This document shows, piece after piece, positions 29,338 to 37,884 of a stretch of 48,763 bases of DNA. How positions within the stretch are numbered: the stretch's first letter is position 1; every line of letters begins with the position of its first letter. Origin of the DNA: Halopseudomonas oceani (GTDB taxonomy: Bacteria > Pseudomonadota > Gammaproteobacteria > Pseudomonadales > Pseudomonadaceae); NCBI RefSeq assembly GCF_002903165.1, contig NZ_PPSK01000022.1, positions 1-48,763 of the forward strand. The letters run 5' to 3'. Below the pieces are notes generated by a model, which was not told the DNA's origin, searched no databases, and saw only the letters and a list, made by a program, of their open reading frames with translations. A program made the position numbers and the translations under genes.

Positions 29338-30720
29338 ATGCTGTACCTGTCCATTGCAGCCCTGGCTGCCGTGTTGTTGCTGTTTGTCTGGATCGGCCTG
29401 CGCTCACGCGGCCAGGAAGCTCTTGACGACTTTGTTACCGCTCGCAATTCGCAGAGCAGCTGGGCTATCGGCCTCTCCTTCCTGGCATCAGGCATGGGTG
29501 GCTGGATTCTGTTTGCTCCGCCGGAAGTCGGCGTGCTGGTCGGGCCGCTGGGCTTGGCTGGCTATGCAGTCGGGGCGGCCCTGCCCTTTCTAGTCTTCGC
29601 CCTTTGCGGCCCGGCGATTCGTCGCCGTCTGCCGGAAGGCCGCAGCATCGGTGAATTCGCCCAGCACTGCTATGGTCTTGGTGTCCGCCGCTGGGTCGGG
29701 CTCATCTCGCTGCTATATATGGCGTGTTTTCTGATCGCGGAGCTGACAGCAATTGGGGCGATTACCTCCATGCTGTCTGATATCAATGGCAACCTAGTGG
29801 TGGTGGGTGTGGCACTGACCACGCTGATCTACACGGCATGGGGTGGGCTGCGCGCCAGCATGACAACCGACCGCTGGCAAGGCTGGTTGCTGATTGCGCT
29901 ATTGCTGCTGGTTGGCGGTGTTGCCATGACCCGACTGCCGAGCATCAAAGCAGACGCAGTACTACCGAGTATTCCAGCGTCTGCCGCGTTCGGCGTTGCG
30001 CTGACTCTGATCATCGCGGTGACGGCAGCCAACCTGTTCCACCAAGGCTACTGGCAGCGACTCTGGGCAGCACGCGATGAGTCTGCGCTGGGACGTGGCG
30101 CTGTCATCGGTGGTGTTGCCACCGTATTGGTTGTTGCTGCCGTTGGCGGCCTGGGCATTCTGACCCTGATGAGTGGCGCCGATGTCGGCTCCCCACCCAT
30201 TCCCTTCTTCGCCATGCTGCATGATGCGCCTGGCTGGCTTTCCCTGCCCGCGCTGCTGCTGGCGATTACCCTGGTTGCCTCGTCGGTCGACACCCTACAG
30301 AACGCCATTGTTTCACTTGCGGTGACTGAAAAGCAGGGGCTAAGCCTGTCCGCCGCGCGCTGGTTTACATTGCTACTGATGATCCCCGTGGTCATCCTTG
30401 CTCTTCAAGGTAACTCCGTTCTGCGGCTATTCCTGATCGCGGACCTGCTCTGCGCAACCGCAGTCGTTCCGGTGTTGCTCGGTCTCTGGTCGCGCATGAC
30501 GCCGGCGGCAGCGATCCTCGGCGGGCTGGCTGGCCTGGTCGGCGCCCTGCTACCGGGATGGATAACTACCGGCAGCCTCTATCAGGGCCTGCTAATCGCC
30601 AGTTTCCCTAATGCTATTCCAACGTTGGGCCCCTTTATTGGAGCATTACTGACATCAACGCTGGTCAGCATTATTTGTGCCCTACTGTTGCCGGCACGAC
30701 GCCCGCAAACTGCTCACTGA
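29338..30720 (+). CDS. Sodium:solute symporter, predicted thiamine-related transporter
   Basis: The 460-aa product has about 12-13 membrane helices and the sodium/solute symporter (SSS) pattern: FLASGMGGWILFAPPEVG near the start, the RSIGEF segment, TAWGGLRASMTTD, and EDTLQNAIVS-like LVASSVDTLQ. SSS transporters use the sodium gradient to import small solutes. The TPP riboswitch fused to its start indicates thiamine or a pyrimidine/thiazole precursor as substrate; SSS carriers under THI elements have been predicted as thiamine transporters (ThiV). The exact substrate is inference. A clear hairpin terminator follows, so it forms a single-gene unit. Confidence 0.82.
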   Translation: MLYLSIAALAAVLLLFVWIGLRSRGQEALDDFVTARNSQSSWAIGLSFLASGMGGWILFAPPEVGVLVGPLGLAGYAVGAALPFLVFALCGPAIRRRLPEGRSIGEFAQHCYGLGVRRWVGLISLLYMACFLIAELTAIGAITSMLSDINGNLVVVGVALTTLIYTAWGGLRASMTTDRWQGWLLIALLLLVGGVAMTRLPSIKADAVLPSIPASAAFGVALTLIIAVTAANLFHQGYWQRLWAARDESALGRGAVIGGVATVLVVAAVGGLGILTLMSGADVGSPPIPFFAMLHDAPGWLSLPALLLAITLVASSVDTLQNAIVSLAVTEKQGLSLSAARWFTLLLMIPVVILALQGNSVLRLFLIADLLCATAVVPVLLGLWSRMTPAAAILGGLAGLVGALLPGWITTGSLYQGLLIASFPNAIPTLGPFIGALLTSTLVSIICALLLPARRPQTAH

Positions 30721-30729
30721 CCTTCTCTA

Positions 30730-30752
30730 CTCAGCCGCAATGCGCGGCTGAG
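30730..30752 (+). terminator. Hairpin terminator after the symporter gene
   Basis: A perfect 9-bp stem (CTCAGCCGC / GCGGCTGAG) with a 5-nt loop lies 10 bp after the stop. The downstream sequence is pyrimidine-rich rather than a pure T run. Confidence 0.65.
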
Positions 30753-30883
30753 CCTCCCCCATTTATCCCCTATCGTTGGCAATAAATGTCGACTTGTTTT
30801 CCGGATTCGACCAGCTCGATCCAGGCACTGGCGTGCAATCTTATAGTTCTCGCAAGCAACACATAATAAAAAGAGAAACCACT

Positions 30884-32392
30884 ATGACCAACGAGCACGT
30901 CGACGTGCTGATCATCGGCGCCGGTTTGTCCGGCATCGGGACAGCGGTGCACCTCTCGCAAGAGTGCCCGGGCAAACGCATCGCCATTCTTGAGCGCCGG
31001 GAGCGCGTCGGTGGCACCTGGGACCTGTTCAACTACCCCGGCATCCGCTCTGATTCGGACATGTTCAGCTTCGGCTACGACTTTCGTCCCTGGAATGCGC
31101 TCAATACCCTGGCCGACGGCGAATCCATCCGCAACTACATTGGCGATACTGCGCGTGAATATGGCGTGGACAAGCTGATTCGCTTTGGTATCGAGACCGA
31201 GCAGGCCCAATGGTGCAGTGAACAGCAACAGTGGATCATCAGTGCGCGCGACCTGAGCAACGGGGAGCCACGCCACTACAGCTGCGACTTCCTAATCAGC
31301 TGCACGGGGTACTACGACCACAAGAACGGCTACCTTCCCGATTTCCCGGGCGTTGAGCGCTTTCAGGGTCGGTGCATCCACCCCCAGCACTGGCCAGCAG
31401 ACCTGGACTACAAGGGCAAGAAGGTCGTTGTTATCGGCAGTGGCGCCACGGCGGTTACAGTGGTGCCGGCGATGGCCGACCAGGCGGCACACGTCACCAT
31501 GCTGCAGCGCTCACCCTCATATGTGATGACGGTGCCGGCGCATGACAAGATCACAGAAATACTACGCAGGGTGATGCCCGAAAGCTGGGCCAATGGCATG
31601 GCCCGGAAGCGCAACATTCTGATTCAGCGCTGGCTGTTCAAAGCCGCACGCCGCTGGCCTGAGCGCATGCGTAAACACCTGCTCAACCAGGTCGCCAAAC
31701 AGCTGGACGATCCGGCACAGATGAAACACTTCACCCCCAGCTACATGCCATGGGACCAGCGCCTCTGCGCCGTGCCCGATGGCGATCTGTTCAAGGCGAT
31801 CAACAGCGGCAAAGCATCCGTGGTCACTGATCAGATCGACACCTTTACCGAACGCGGCATCAAGCTAGCATCAGGGCAGGAATTGGATGCCGACATCATC
31901 ATCACCGCGACCGGACTCAAAGTGCAGCTGCTCGGCGGCACCCAACTGCTGATTGACGGCAAGCCCTTCGACCTGCAGCAGCAGATGACCTACAAAGGGG
32001 TGCTGCTGCAGAACGTACCGAATATGGCCTGGATCTTTGGCTATACCAACGCCCCCTGGACCCTGAAGTCGGATATCGCGGCACGTTATGTCTGCCGGCT
32101 GATCAACCACCTTCGCGCAATCGGCATGCAGGTAGTTACCCCACGCGATTACCAGGGTTGCACCGAACAAAATGCATCGGTACTGGGAGCGCTTGAGTCC
32201 GGTTATGTGCAGCGTGCAAATACGGTGCTGCCCCGCCAGGGACAAGTCGCGCCGTGGCGCCTGCTCAACTCGTACGAAGACGACCGTCAAATGCTGCTGA
32301 ATGAATCGCTTGAGGACGACATCCTCGAGTTTCTACCTCGCAATGCACAGTCAGACAACAGCAACGCTCGCCCTGGAACCCGGGCGGCATGA
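30884..32392 (+). CDS. Flavin-containing monooxygenase, Baeyer-Villiger type
   Basis: The 502-aa product has an N-terminal FAD Rossmann motif (GAGLSGIG), the Baeyer-Villiger fingerprint FxGxxxHxxxW (FQGRCIHPQHW, about residue 156-166), and a second, NADPH-binding GSGATA motif just after it. Such enzymes insert oxygen next to a ketone to give an ester or lactone. The ATG at 30884 has AAGAGA upstream; a longer frame to 30776 carries 36 unlikely residues. Its stop overlaps the start of a 3-hydroxyacyl-CoA dehydrogenase gene by 4 bp (ATGA), suggesting a short degradative pathway for a ketone or cyclic compound. Confidence 0.88.
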   Translation: MTNEHVDVLIIGAGLSGIGTAVHLSQECPGKRIAILERRERVGGTWDLFNYPGIRSDSDMFSFGYDFRPWNALNTLADGESIRNYIGDTAREYGVDKLIRFGIETEQAQWCSEQQQWIISARDLSNGEPRHYSCDFLISCTGYYDHKNGYLPDFPGVERFQGRCIHPQHWPADLDYKGKKVVVIGSGATAVTVVPAMADQAAHVTMLQRSPSYVMTVPAHDKITEILRRVMPESWANGMARKRNILIQRWLFKAARRWPERMRKHLLNQVAKQLDDPAQMKHFTPSYMPWDQRLCAVPDGDLFKAINSGKASVVTDQIDTFTERGIKLASGQELDADIIITATGLKVQLLGGTQLLIDGKPFDLQQQMTYKGVLLQNVPNMAWIFGYTNAPWTLKSDIAARYVCRLINHLRAIGMQVVTPRDYQGCTEQNASVLGALESGYVQRANTVLPRQGQVAPWRLLNSYEDDRQMLLNESLEDDILEFLPRNAQSDNSNARPGTRAA

Positions 32393-33366
32393 TTAGTGGA
32401 GACTCCCGCTTGAACACATCCGTTAACCACCTCACCGTACTGGGTGCCGGCGTTCTGGGCGCCCAGATTGCATGGCACAGCGCGTTTAAAGGAAAGCAGG
32501 TTGTGGTCTATGATCTGTTTTCCGAAGCACTGGCGCGCGGTCAAATTGCTCACCAGCAGTATGCGGATATTTATCGCAAGGACCTCGGCGCAAGCCCGGA
32601 GCAAATCGAGCAGACGTTTGCTCGCCTGCGCTACAGCAGCGACCTGGCGGACGCCGTCGCTGACGCCGAGCTGGTTATTGAAGCAGTCCCAGAAATCCCC
32701 GAGATCAAATCACAGGTATACCGCGACATGGCGCCGTTGCTACCTGCGAACTGTCTGGTGGCAACCAATTCCTCCACCTTGTTGCCAAGCCAGTTCGCTG
32801 AGGACACCGGACGGCCCGACAAGTACTGCGCGCTGCATTTCGCCAATCTGATCTGGTCCATGAACCTGGCCGAAATTATGGCCCACGCAAGCACAGCCGA
32901 GCAGACGCTGCGCAGCATTACTCGGTTCGCCATCGAGATTGGCATGATCCCGGTACCGGTGCGCAAGCCGCAGAATGGCTACGTTATCAACTCCCTGCTG
33001 GTGCCATTGTTGACCGCTGCACAAACCCTCGTCACCAACGGCATTACGACGCCGGAGACCGTCGACAGAACCTACATGGTGATGAATCGCGGAGTGAGCA
33101 TGGGACCGTTTGGCGTGATCGACGTCGTCGGAATGAAAACCTACTACGACGTCACTCAGTATTGGGGCAACCTCAATCAGGACGAACAAGCACTCAAGAA
33201 CGCAGACTACATCAAGCACAACTTTCTTGATCAGGGCAAGCTGGGGCTGCAGACCGGCAGCGGCTTCTACAACTACCCGAACCCAGCCTACGCCGATCCG
33301 GATTTCCTCGCCGAGCCCGGCATGGAGATTGTTGACGAGGTCGTCAGGCTGACGCTGCCCCACTAA
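32389..33366 (+). CDS. 3-hydroxyacyl-CoA dehydrogenase family protein
   Basis: The 325-aa product has an N-terminal NAD-binding motif (LGAGVLGAQIA), the EAVPEIPEIK segment, TNSSTLLPSQ, and HFANLIW in the place of the catalytic HFFNP. A C-terminal 3HCDH domain follows. It would oxidise a 3-hydroxyacyl-CoA to the 3-keto form with NAD. HFANLIW differs from the usual HFFNPV, so the substrate range may be unusual. It starts inside the stop of the Baeyer-Villiger gene (ATGA); a TTG at 32410 with GGAG upstream is an alternative start. Confidence 0.82.
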   Translation: MISGDSRLNTSVNHLTVLGAGVLGAQIAWHSAFKGKQVVVYDLFSEALARGQIAHQQYADIYRKDLGASPEQIEQTFARLRYSSDLADAVADAELVIEAVPEIPEIKSQVYRDMAPLLPANCLVATNSSTLLPSQFAEDTGRPDKYCALHFANLIWSMNLAEIMAHASTAEQTLRSITRFAIEIGMIPVPVRKPQNGYVINSLLVPLLTAAQTLVTNGITTPETVDRTYMVMNRGVSMGPFGVIDVVGMKTYYDVTQYWGNLNQDEQALKNADYIKHNFLDQGKLGLQTGSGFYNYPNPAYADPDFLAEPGMEIVDEVVRLTLPH

Positions 33367-33373
33367 GGCCTAA

Positions 33374-33398
33374 GGCGGTGCAGCTTCACTGCCCCGCC
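33374..33398. terminator. Hairpin between convergent genes
   Basis: The stem is GGCGG-t-GCAG / CTGC-c-CCGCC with a 5-nt loop and one mismatch, between the 3HCDH gene and the convergent MFS gene. No strong T tract is seen. Confidence 0.5.
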
Positions 33399-33404
33399 AT
33401 GCCA

Positions 33405-34625
33405 TTACTGGGCTTCAACCTCGCGCTCGTGATACCCGCCCGGCTCACCCACCAGCAATACCAACAGCGCCAGCAGTGGCATCGAGCCGCCGAGCAGGGA
33501 CGCGGCCAGCCAGCCACCGCTGACATACGCCCAGGCGCCCAGCGCTGAGCCAATCGCCCCGCCAACAAAGAAGGTCGCCATGTAGAGGGCGTTTAAACGA
33601 CTGCGCTCTGCCTCGCCCAGGGAGTAGATCGCACGCTGCCCCAGTACGACATTGCCAGATACGCCCAGATCAAGCAGCACCGCGGCCACCACAAGTAACA
33701 GCAGCGATAGCGCAGATCCGGGCGCGACAATATGCGTCATCGCAAACGCCACCATCACCGACACCATTGCGCTGATGGTGGCGACACGGGTAAGGCCGCG
33801 GTCAGCCAAGCGGCCAGCAACCGGGGCAGATACCACACCCGCCACACCGGCCAGCGCAAACAGTGCAATGCCGGACTGGGATAACCCGAAGTCCGGACCA
33901 GCCAGCAACAGCGGCGTCGTCGTCCAGAACAAGCTGAATGCCCCGAACATCATTGCCTGATAGAAGGCTCGGCGCTGCAGAATAGGTGTGTGCCGCGCCA
34001 GCGCTGCCATCGACCGCAGCAGCGCCAGGTAGCCCATGCTTGCAGTAGGAACCCGGCGCGGAATGACCCGGCGCATGACCAGCACCAATGCAACCATTAA
34101 TCCGGCCGAAATGAAGAACATGGCGCGCCAGGAGACCAGATCCGCAACAAAGCTGGATACCGGCCGAGCCAGCATAATGCCGAACATCAGGCCACCCATC
34201 ACATTGCCGACCACCTGCCCCCGCCGCGCAGGTGCAGCCAGGTGTGCTGCGAGGGGAACGATAATCTGCACCGCCACCGCACCGATGCCAATGACCAGCG
34301 AGCAGGCCAGAAAGGTGAGCGGAGAATCAGACAGCGCAGTGCCAAGCGACGCCAGCGCCAACAACAGCACCATCGCGCTGATCAGCGACCTGTTCTCGAG
34401 CCTGTCTGCCAATGGCACAACCAGCAGCAGGCCAATCACGTAGCCGATCTGGGTCAATGTCACGATGAGGCCGCTGGCCTCGGGCGTCATGCCGAGCGAT
34501 AGGCTGATCGGACCGACCAGTGGCTGCGCATAGTAAATATTGGCCACAATCAGGCCACAGCACGCGGCAAGAAAGCACATCAGCCCGTTGGCAATGCCCC
34601 TGCTGTTCTCTGGCACGTTTGACAT
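33405..34625 (-). CDS. MFS transporter (YgaY-like exporter family)
   Basis: The 406-aa product has twelve membrane helices. The conserved N-terminal NIYYAQPLVGPI segment and the loop 2-3 motif PLADRLENR mark the drug/metabolite proton antiporter group of the major facilitator superfamily, closest to YgaY-type proteins. It probably exports a small molecule in exchange for protons; the substrate is unknown. GGAG lies 6 bp before the ATG. It stands alone, with no adjacent regulator gene. Confidence 0.85.
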   Translation of the reverse strand: MSNVPENSRGIANGLMCFLAACCGLIVANIYYAQPLVGPISLSLGMTPEASGLIVTLTQIGYVIGLLLVVPLADRLENRSLISAMVLLLALASLGTALSDSPLTFLACSLVIGIGAVAVQIIVPLAAHLAAPARRGQVVGNVMGGLMFGIMLARPVSSFVADLVSWRAMFFISAGLMVALVLVMRRVIPRRVPTASMGYLALLRSMAALARHTPILQRRAFYQAMMFGAFSLFWTTTPLLLAGPDFGLSQSGIALFALAGVAGVVSAPVAGRLADRGLTRVATISAMVSVMVAFAMTHIVAPGSALSLLLLVVAAVLLDLGVSGNVVLGQRAIYSLGEAERSRLNALYMATFFVGGAIGSALGAWAYVSGGWLAASLLGGSMPLLALLVLLVGEPGGYHEREVEAQ

Positions 34626-34742
34626 TGGCGCTCCATTACAAGCCGAAAAAGGAAGGCGGCCATGCTACGCCTATTTATTCGTATTTTGTCGAACTATATG
34701 TCTGACCGAACTGAAAAGACTGTTGCATAAATAGAACGGAGT

Positions 34743-35201
34743 TTAGCTGTTGAGCAGCTTCAGCATGCTGGAACGCTGCTCATCATTCAGCGCCTGTTGC
34801 TTGGTTGCCTTGGTGAGGCTCGCGTAGGCTGTGCTGAGCGCGCTGGATAAGCTGGCAAGTTGGCTACGCAGGCCATCCATCAACAGGCTGCGCTCTTCAT
34901 CAGATAGATCCTGTTGGCGAGCCAGCTCACTTATCTGCTGCTGAACCTCGGCAATCTGCTGTTTCAGGTCACGGATATGCTTGAGCAACCGTTTGATGAC
35001 CTCCGGTAAATCGCTGTCATCAATATCTTGATTGCGGTTGCTCTGTTCAGCCTTTTCTGCCCGCTCCGACAGCGATACCTTAACGCTGTCAGCGATATCG
35101 CGATTACTGCCGAGTGTCGGCGTGGCGGGCTCCGCTGCAGCTGAAGACACCCCACCCTGGCGCCTGCCAACGTCAGTCCAGTTCAACTCGCCAATGCGCA
35201 T
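34743..35201 (-). CDS. Coiled-coil protein, possibly FlxA-like
   Basis: The 152-aa product has no signal peptide or membrane helix. An N-terminal low-complexity segment (to about residue 55) is followed by a long amphipathic helix (about 60-150) rich in Gln, Leu and Ser with heptad-like spacing (LLKHIRDLKQQIAEVQQQI). This resembles the FlxA-like family, of unclear role. The ATG at 35201 has GGGGTG at good spacing; a GTG three codons upstream is an alternative. It is divergent from the FMN-riboswitch unit. No flagellar gene is nearby. Confidence 0.6.
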   Translation of the reverse strand: MRIGELNWTDVGRRQGGVSSAAAEPATPTLGSNRDIADSVKVSLSERAEKAEQSNRNQDIDDSDLPEVIKRLLKHIRDLKQQIAEVQQQISELARQQDLSDEERSLLMDGLRSQLASLSSALSTAYASLTKATKQQALNDEQRSSMLKLLNS

Positions 35202-35275
35202 AGCCGGCACCCCACGTAGTGATAGATACCTGCCTATATCGGTCGCTTATCGACGAACTTTAGCTCCAATCCGTT

Positions 35276-35304
35276 TTGACCGGAGGGACGACCTTACTTA
35301 TATT
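35276..35304 (+). promoter_or_regulatory. Sigma70 promoter of the ribH2 unit
   Basis: TTGACC (35276-35281) and TATATT (35299-35304) are 17 bp apart. Transcription would begin near 35311, about 20 bp before the riboswitch. Confidence 0.65.
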
Positions 35305-35330
35305 GTCCGCCGCCGCTACCCTTGCGGCAT

Positions 35331-35470
35331 CGTTCTCGGGGCGGGGTGAAACTCCCCACCGGCGGTGATGGAGCCCGACTCCCAAGCCCGCGAGCGCTCT
35401 GCAGGTGCAGAGGTCAGCAGATCTGGTGAGACTCCAGAGCCGACGGTTACAGTCCGGATAGGAGAGAACG
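35331..35470 (+). promoter_or_regulatory. FMN riboswitch (RFN element)
   Basis: The closing helix CGTTCTC (35331-35337) / GAGAACG (35464-35470) encloses the conserved pieces GGGGTGAAA-CTCCCCACCGGCGGT, AGCCCG-GAGC, TCAGCAGATCTGGTGAGA-TCCAGAGCCGACGGT and AGTCCGGATGG-like AGTCCGGATAGG. FMN binding would reduce downstream ribH2 expression. A small CATGC/GCATG hairpin follows in the expression region. Confidence 0.95.
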
Positions 35471-35541
35471 CGACAGCCACCATGCCGATGCATGTCGACG
35501 TGGCGCTGCCCGTTCGCCCTGATTCAAACCGACATTGAGAC

Positions 35542-36027
35542 ATGAATCAGAGCCAGACGATGAATAACTTTCAACCTTCGCAACAACGCATTGCCTTCAT
35601 TCACGCCTCTTGGCACGCCGACATCGTGCTGCGCTGCCTGGACGGCTTTCGTGAAGAAATTGCCACCCGCGGTTATGACCCAGACCTGATCGATGTGATC
35701 GCAGTCCCCGGGGCCTATGAAATTCCGCTGCAGGCCAAGCTGCTGGCCAAGACTGGTCGCTACGCATCCATCGCCTGTTCCGGACTGGTCGTTGACGGCG
35801 GCATATATCGCCATGACTTTGTAGCCAACGCGGTCATCAGCGGCATGATGCAGGTGCAGCTGGAGACCGAGGTGCCGGTATTAACTGCCGTGCTGACCCC
35901 GCATCACTTTCACGAGCATAGCGAGCACCAGAACTATTACCGCACGCACTTTGTCACCAAAGGGCGAGAACTGGCAGCCGCAGCAGACTCCGCAATGTCG
36001 CTGCGTTGGCAGGTGCTCAACAGCTGA
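35542..36027 (+). CDS. ribH2: 6,7-dimethyl-8-ribityllumazine synthase, type II
   Basis: The 161-aa product is lumazine synthase, the penultimate step of riboflavin synthesis. The motifs VPGAYEIPLQAK and GLVVDGGIYRHDFVANAVISG, with HFHEHSEHQNYYRTHF, match the type II form known from Brucella and pseudomonads rather than the housekeeping RibH. It is a stand-alone gene under an FMN riboswitch, separate from a rib operon. It is convergent with dodecin, a flavin-binding protein, which makes this a small flavin locus. The ribosome site is weak (GAG), in line with riboswitch control. Confidence 0.92.
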   Translation: MNQSQTMNNFQPSQQRIAFIHASWHADIVLRCLDGFREEIATRGYDPDLIDVIAVPGAYEIPLQAKLLAKTGRYASIACSGLVVDGGIYRHDFVANAVISGMMQVQLETEVPVLTAVLTPHHFHEHSEHQNYYRTHFVTKGRELAAAADSAMSLRWQVLNS

Positions 36028-36053
36028 TCCTACCCGCCTCATCGCCGGCCGCG

Positions 36054-36269
36054 TCAGCTGCCGGCGATCCTGAAACCGATCTGCAGCACGACCTGAAAGT
36101 GTGCGACCTGATCGTCTGCGATGTGCCCACGGGTTTCCTTTACCTCAAACCACTCCATGTAGCGGATAGTCTTCGCACACTCCGCGATCGCCGCTCTGAT
36201 GGCGTCATCAATGCTGTTGGGTGACGAGCCAACAACTTCCACCTTCTTATAGACATGATGGTTGGACAT
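36054..36269 (-). CDS. Dodecin, flavin storage protein
   Basis: The 71-aa product is a dodecin: HHVYKKVEVVGSSPNSIDDAI at the start and IRYMEWFEVKETRGHI with the flavin-stacking Trp. Dodecins form dodecamers that bind flavin pairs and buffer free flavin. A strong GGAGGT site precedes the ATG at 36269; a much longer frame in the same phase (to 36617) is not real because it runs over the iron operon promoter. It is convergent with ribH2 and overlaps a perfect 9-bp hairpin (36041-36068) near the shared 3' ends. Confidence 0.93.
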   Translation of the reverse strand: MSNHHVYKKVEVVGSSPNSIDDAIRAAIAECAKTIRYMEWFEVKETRGHIADDQVAHFQVVLQIGFRIAGS

Positions 36270-36348
36270 GGTCCACCTCCACTTTTGCCATGAATGTGCA
36301 CTCAGTATGGCAAAGCCCCGTGCGCCTCGCCTGCAGCACCAGCGCGCA

Positions 36349-36376
36349 TTGCAATATGCTGTCATCGGCATATAAT
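36349..36376 (+). promoter_or_regulatory. Sigma70 promoter of the imelysin operon
   Basis: TTGCAA (36349-36354) and a perfect TATAAT (36371-36376) are 16 bp apart, with a predicted start near 36383, inside the Fur-like box. Confidence 0.7.
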
Positions 36377-36382
36377 CCATAA

Positions 36383-36397
36383 TGCAAATCACTATCA
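36383..36397 (+). promoter_or_regulatory. Candidate Fur box
   Basis: TGCAAATCACTATCA matches the Fur core TGATAATNATTATCA at 11 of 14 specified bases and overlaps the predicted transcript start. An inverted repeat TTGATTG-agca-CAATCAA (36402-36419) follows in the leader. Confidence 0.6.
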
Positions 36398-36432
36398 TTA
36401 ATTGATTGAGCACAATCAACAGGGAGCTATAC

Positions 36433-37788
36433 ATGGCCGTGCGTTTTCCCTTGCAGGCGCTTGCGCTAGCAATTTCCACCTCTTTCCTTCTGACCGCATG
36501 CAACGACAACGAGCAAGCCACGGCGCCGGAAGCTGCCGCGCCCGCTGCCCCCGTTGCAGAAACAGCACCTGCCAGTGCGCCAGAAACAACGGGCGTTGCC
36601 CCTGCTGCGATCGTCAATCACTACGCCGATTTGGCACTGGCAACCTATGAGGACGCGCTGGCTACCGCCAAAACCCTGGACGCCGCTACTGACGCGCTGA
36701 TTGCCAATCCCACTGAAGAAACCCTTGCCGCCGCCCGCACCGCTTGGTTGCAATCACGTGTTCCGTACCAGCAATCTGAGGTCTTCCGTTTCAGTAACTC
36801 GGTGGTTGATGACTGGGAAGGTCAGCTCAACGCCTGGCCACTGGACGAGGGGCTGATCGACTACGTCAATGCCGAGGATTACCAGCACGCATTGGGCAAT
36901 GAAGGTGCCAATGCCAATATCATCGCCAGCAAAGAGCTGAACGTCGGTGGCGAAACACTGGACCTGACCAACATCACGCCCGAGCTGCTGGCCAGCCTGA
37001 ATGAGGTAGGTGGTTCTGAAGCCAACGTAGCTACCGGTTACCACGCAATCGAGTTTCTGCTCTGGGGTCAGGACCTGAACGGCTTTGAGGCTGGCGCCGG
37101 TAACCGCAAGGCAACTGACTATGCTGTCGGCGACGCCTGCACCAACGGCAACTGTGACCGCCGCGCGGCTTACCTAGATGCGGCTACCGACCTGCTGGTC
37201 TCCGACCTGAACTGGATGGTTGGCCAATGGAAAGCAGGCGTTGATGGTAACTACCGTGCCGAACTGACCGCGCTCGAGCCGACCGCTGTGTACCAGAAGA
37301 TGCTGTTCGGCATGGGCTCGCTGTCACTGGGCGAGCTCGCCGGTGAGCGCATGAAGGTCGCACTGGAGGCCAACTCCTATGAAGACGAACACGACTGCTT
37401 CAGCGACAACACCCACAACTCCCACTACTACAACGCGCTCGGTATCCAGAACGTCTATACCGGCAACTACAAGCGTGTTGACGGTACCGAGCTGAGCGGC
37501 GCTTCGCTGGCTGACCTGGTTGGTCAGATCGACCCCGAACTGAACCAGAAACTGATCGGCCAGCTGGACGCCAGTGTTGCGGCACTTGGTCACATGAAGT
37601 CCACCGCTGAAGCGTCAGAAAACCCGGTTACCTTTGATATGATGATCGCGCCCGAAAACACTCAAGGTGCAGAAATCATCAACAACGCCATTGCCACGCT
37701 GGTTGAGCAGACTGGCTCGATTGAGCAGGTCGCAGCGGTTGTCGGCGTCGAGTCCCTCGAGCCCGACGATGCTGGTCATCAGTTCTGA
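36433..37788 (+). CDS. Imelysin family lipoprotein (iron-regulated)
   Basis: The 451-aa product has a lipoprotein signal (lipobox LTAC, cysteine at 22), a Pro/Ala linker, then the imelysin-like peptidase M75 fold with the diagnostic GxHxxE motif (GYHAIE, about residue 199). The family includes the insulin-cleaving protein of Pseudomonas aeruginosa and iron-regulated IrpA-type proteins; many members are thought to serve in iron uptake rather than proteolysis. GGGAG precedes the ATG at 36433. It heads the operon with a di-heme oxidoreductase, a second imelysin and a DUF1513 protein, behind a Fur-like box. Confidence 0.88.
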   Translation: MAVRFPLQALALAISTSFLLTACNDNEQATAPEAAAPAAPVAETAPASAPETTGVAPAAIVNHYADLALATYEDALATAKTLDAATDALIANPTEETLAAARTAWLQSRVPYQQSEVFRFSNSVVDDWEGQLNAWPLDEGLIDYVNAEDYQHALGNEGANANIIASKELNVGGETLDLTNITPELLASLNEVGGSEANVATGYHAIEFLLWGQDLNGFEAGAGNRKATDYAVGDACTNGNCDRRAAYLDAATDLLVSDLNWMVGQWKAGVDGNYRAELTALEPTAVYQKMLFGMGSLSLGELAGERMKVALEANSYEDEHDCFSDNTHNSHYYNALGIQNVYTGNYKRVDGTELSGASLADLVGQIDPELNQKLIGQLDASVAALGHMKSTAEASENPVTFDMMIAPENTQGAEIINNAIATLVEQTGSIEQVAAVVGVESLEPDDAGHQF

Positions 37789-37805
37789 TCTGGCGTAGTT
37801 CCTGT

Positions 37806-37828
37806 GCCCGGCGGTAACCCCGCCGGGC
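37806..37828 (+). terminator. Attenuator-like hairpin inside the iron operon
   Basis: A perfect 9-bp GC stem (GCCCGGCGG / CCGCCGGGC) with a 5-nt loop lies 18 bp after the first imelysin stop. No T tract follows, so it more likely stabilises the upstream mRNA or attenuates than stops transcription fully. Confidence 0.6.
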
Positions 37829-37884
37829 AATCTGACAGATACGCTCCTTGCTGATACTCACCCAGGCAAAGTGAAACGACATCC

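Noticed and set aside
30823..30838. Sigma54-like promoter (GGCAC...TGCA) before the Baeyer-Villiger gene
   Set aside because: GG and GC are separated by 9 bases instead of 10, so the -24/-12 spacing is wrong.
36054..36617. A 187-aa frame covering dodecin plus upstream sequence
   Set aside because: Dodecin is 71 aa, has a strong GGAGGT site at its own ATG, and the extension runs over the iron operon promoter.
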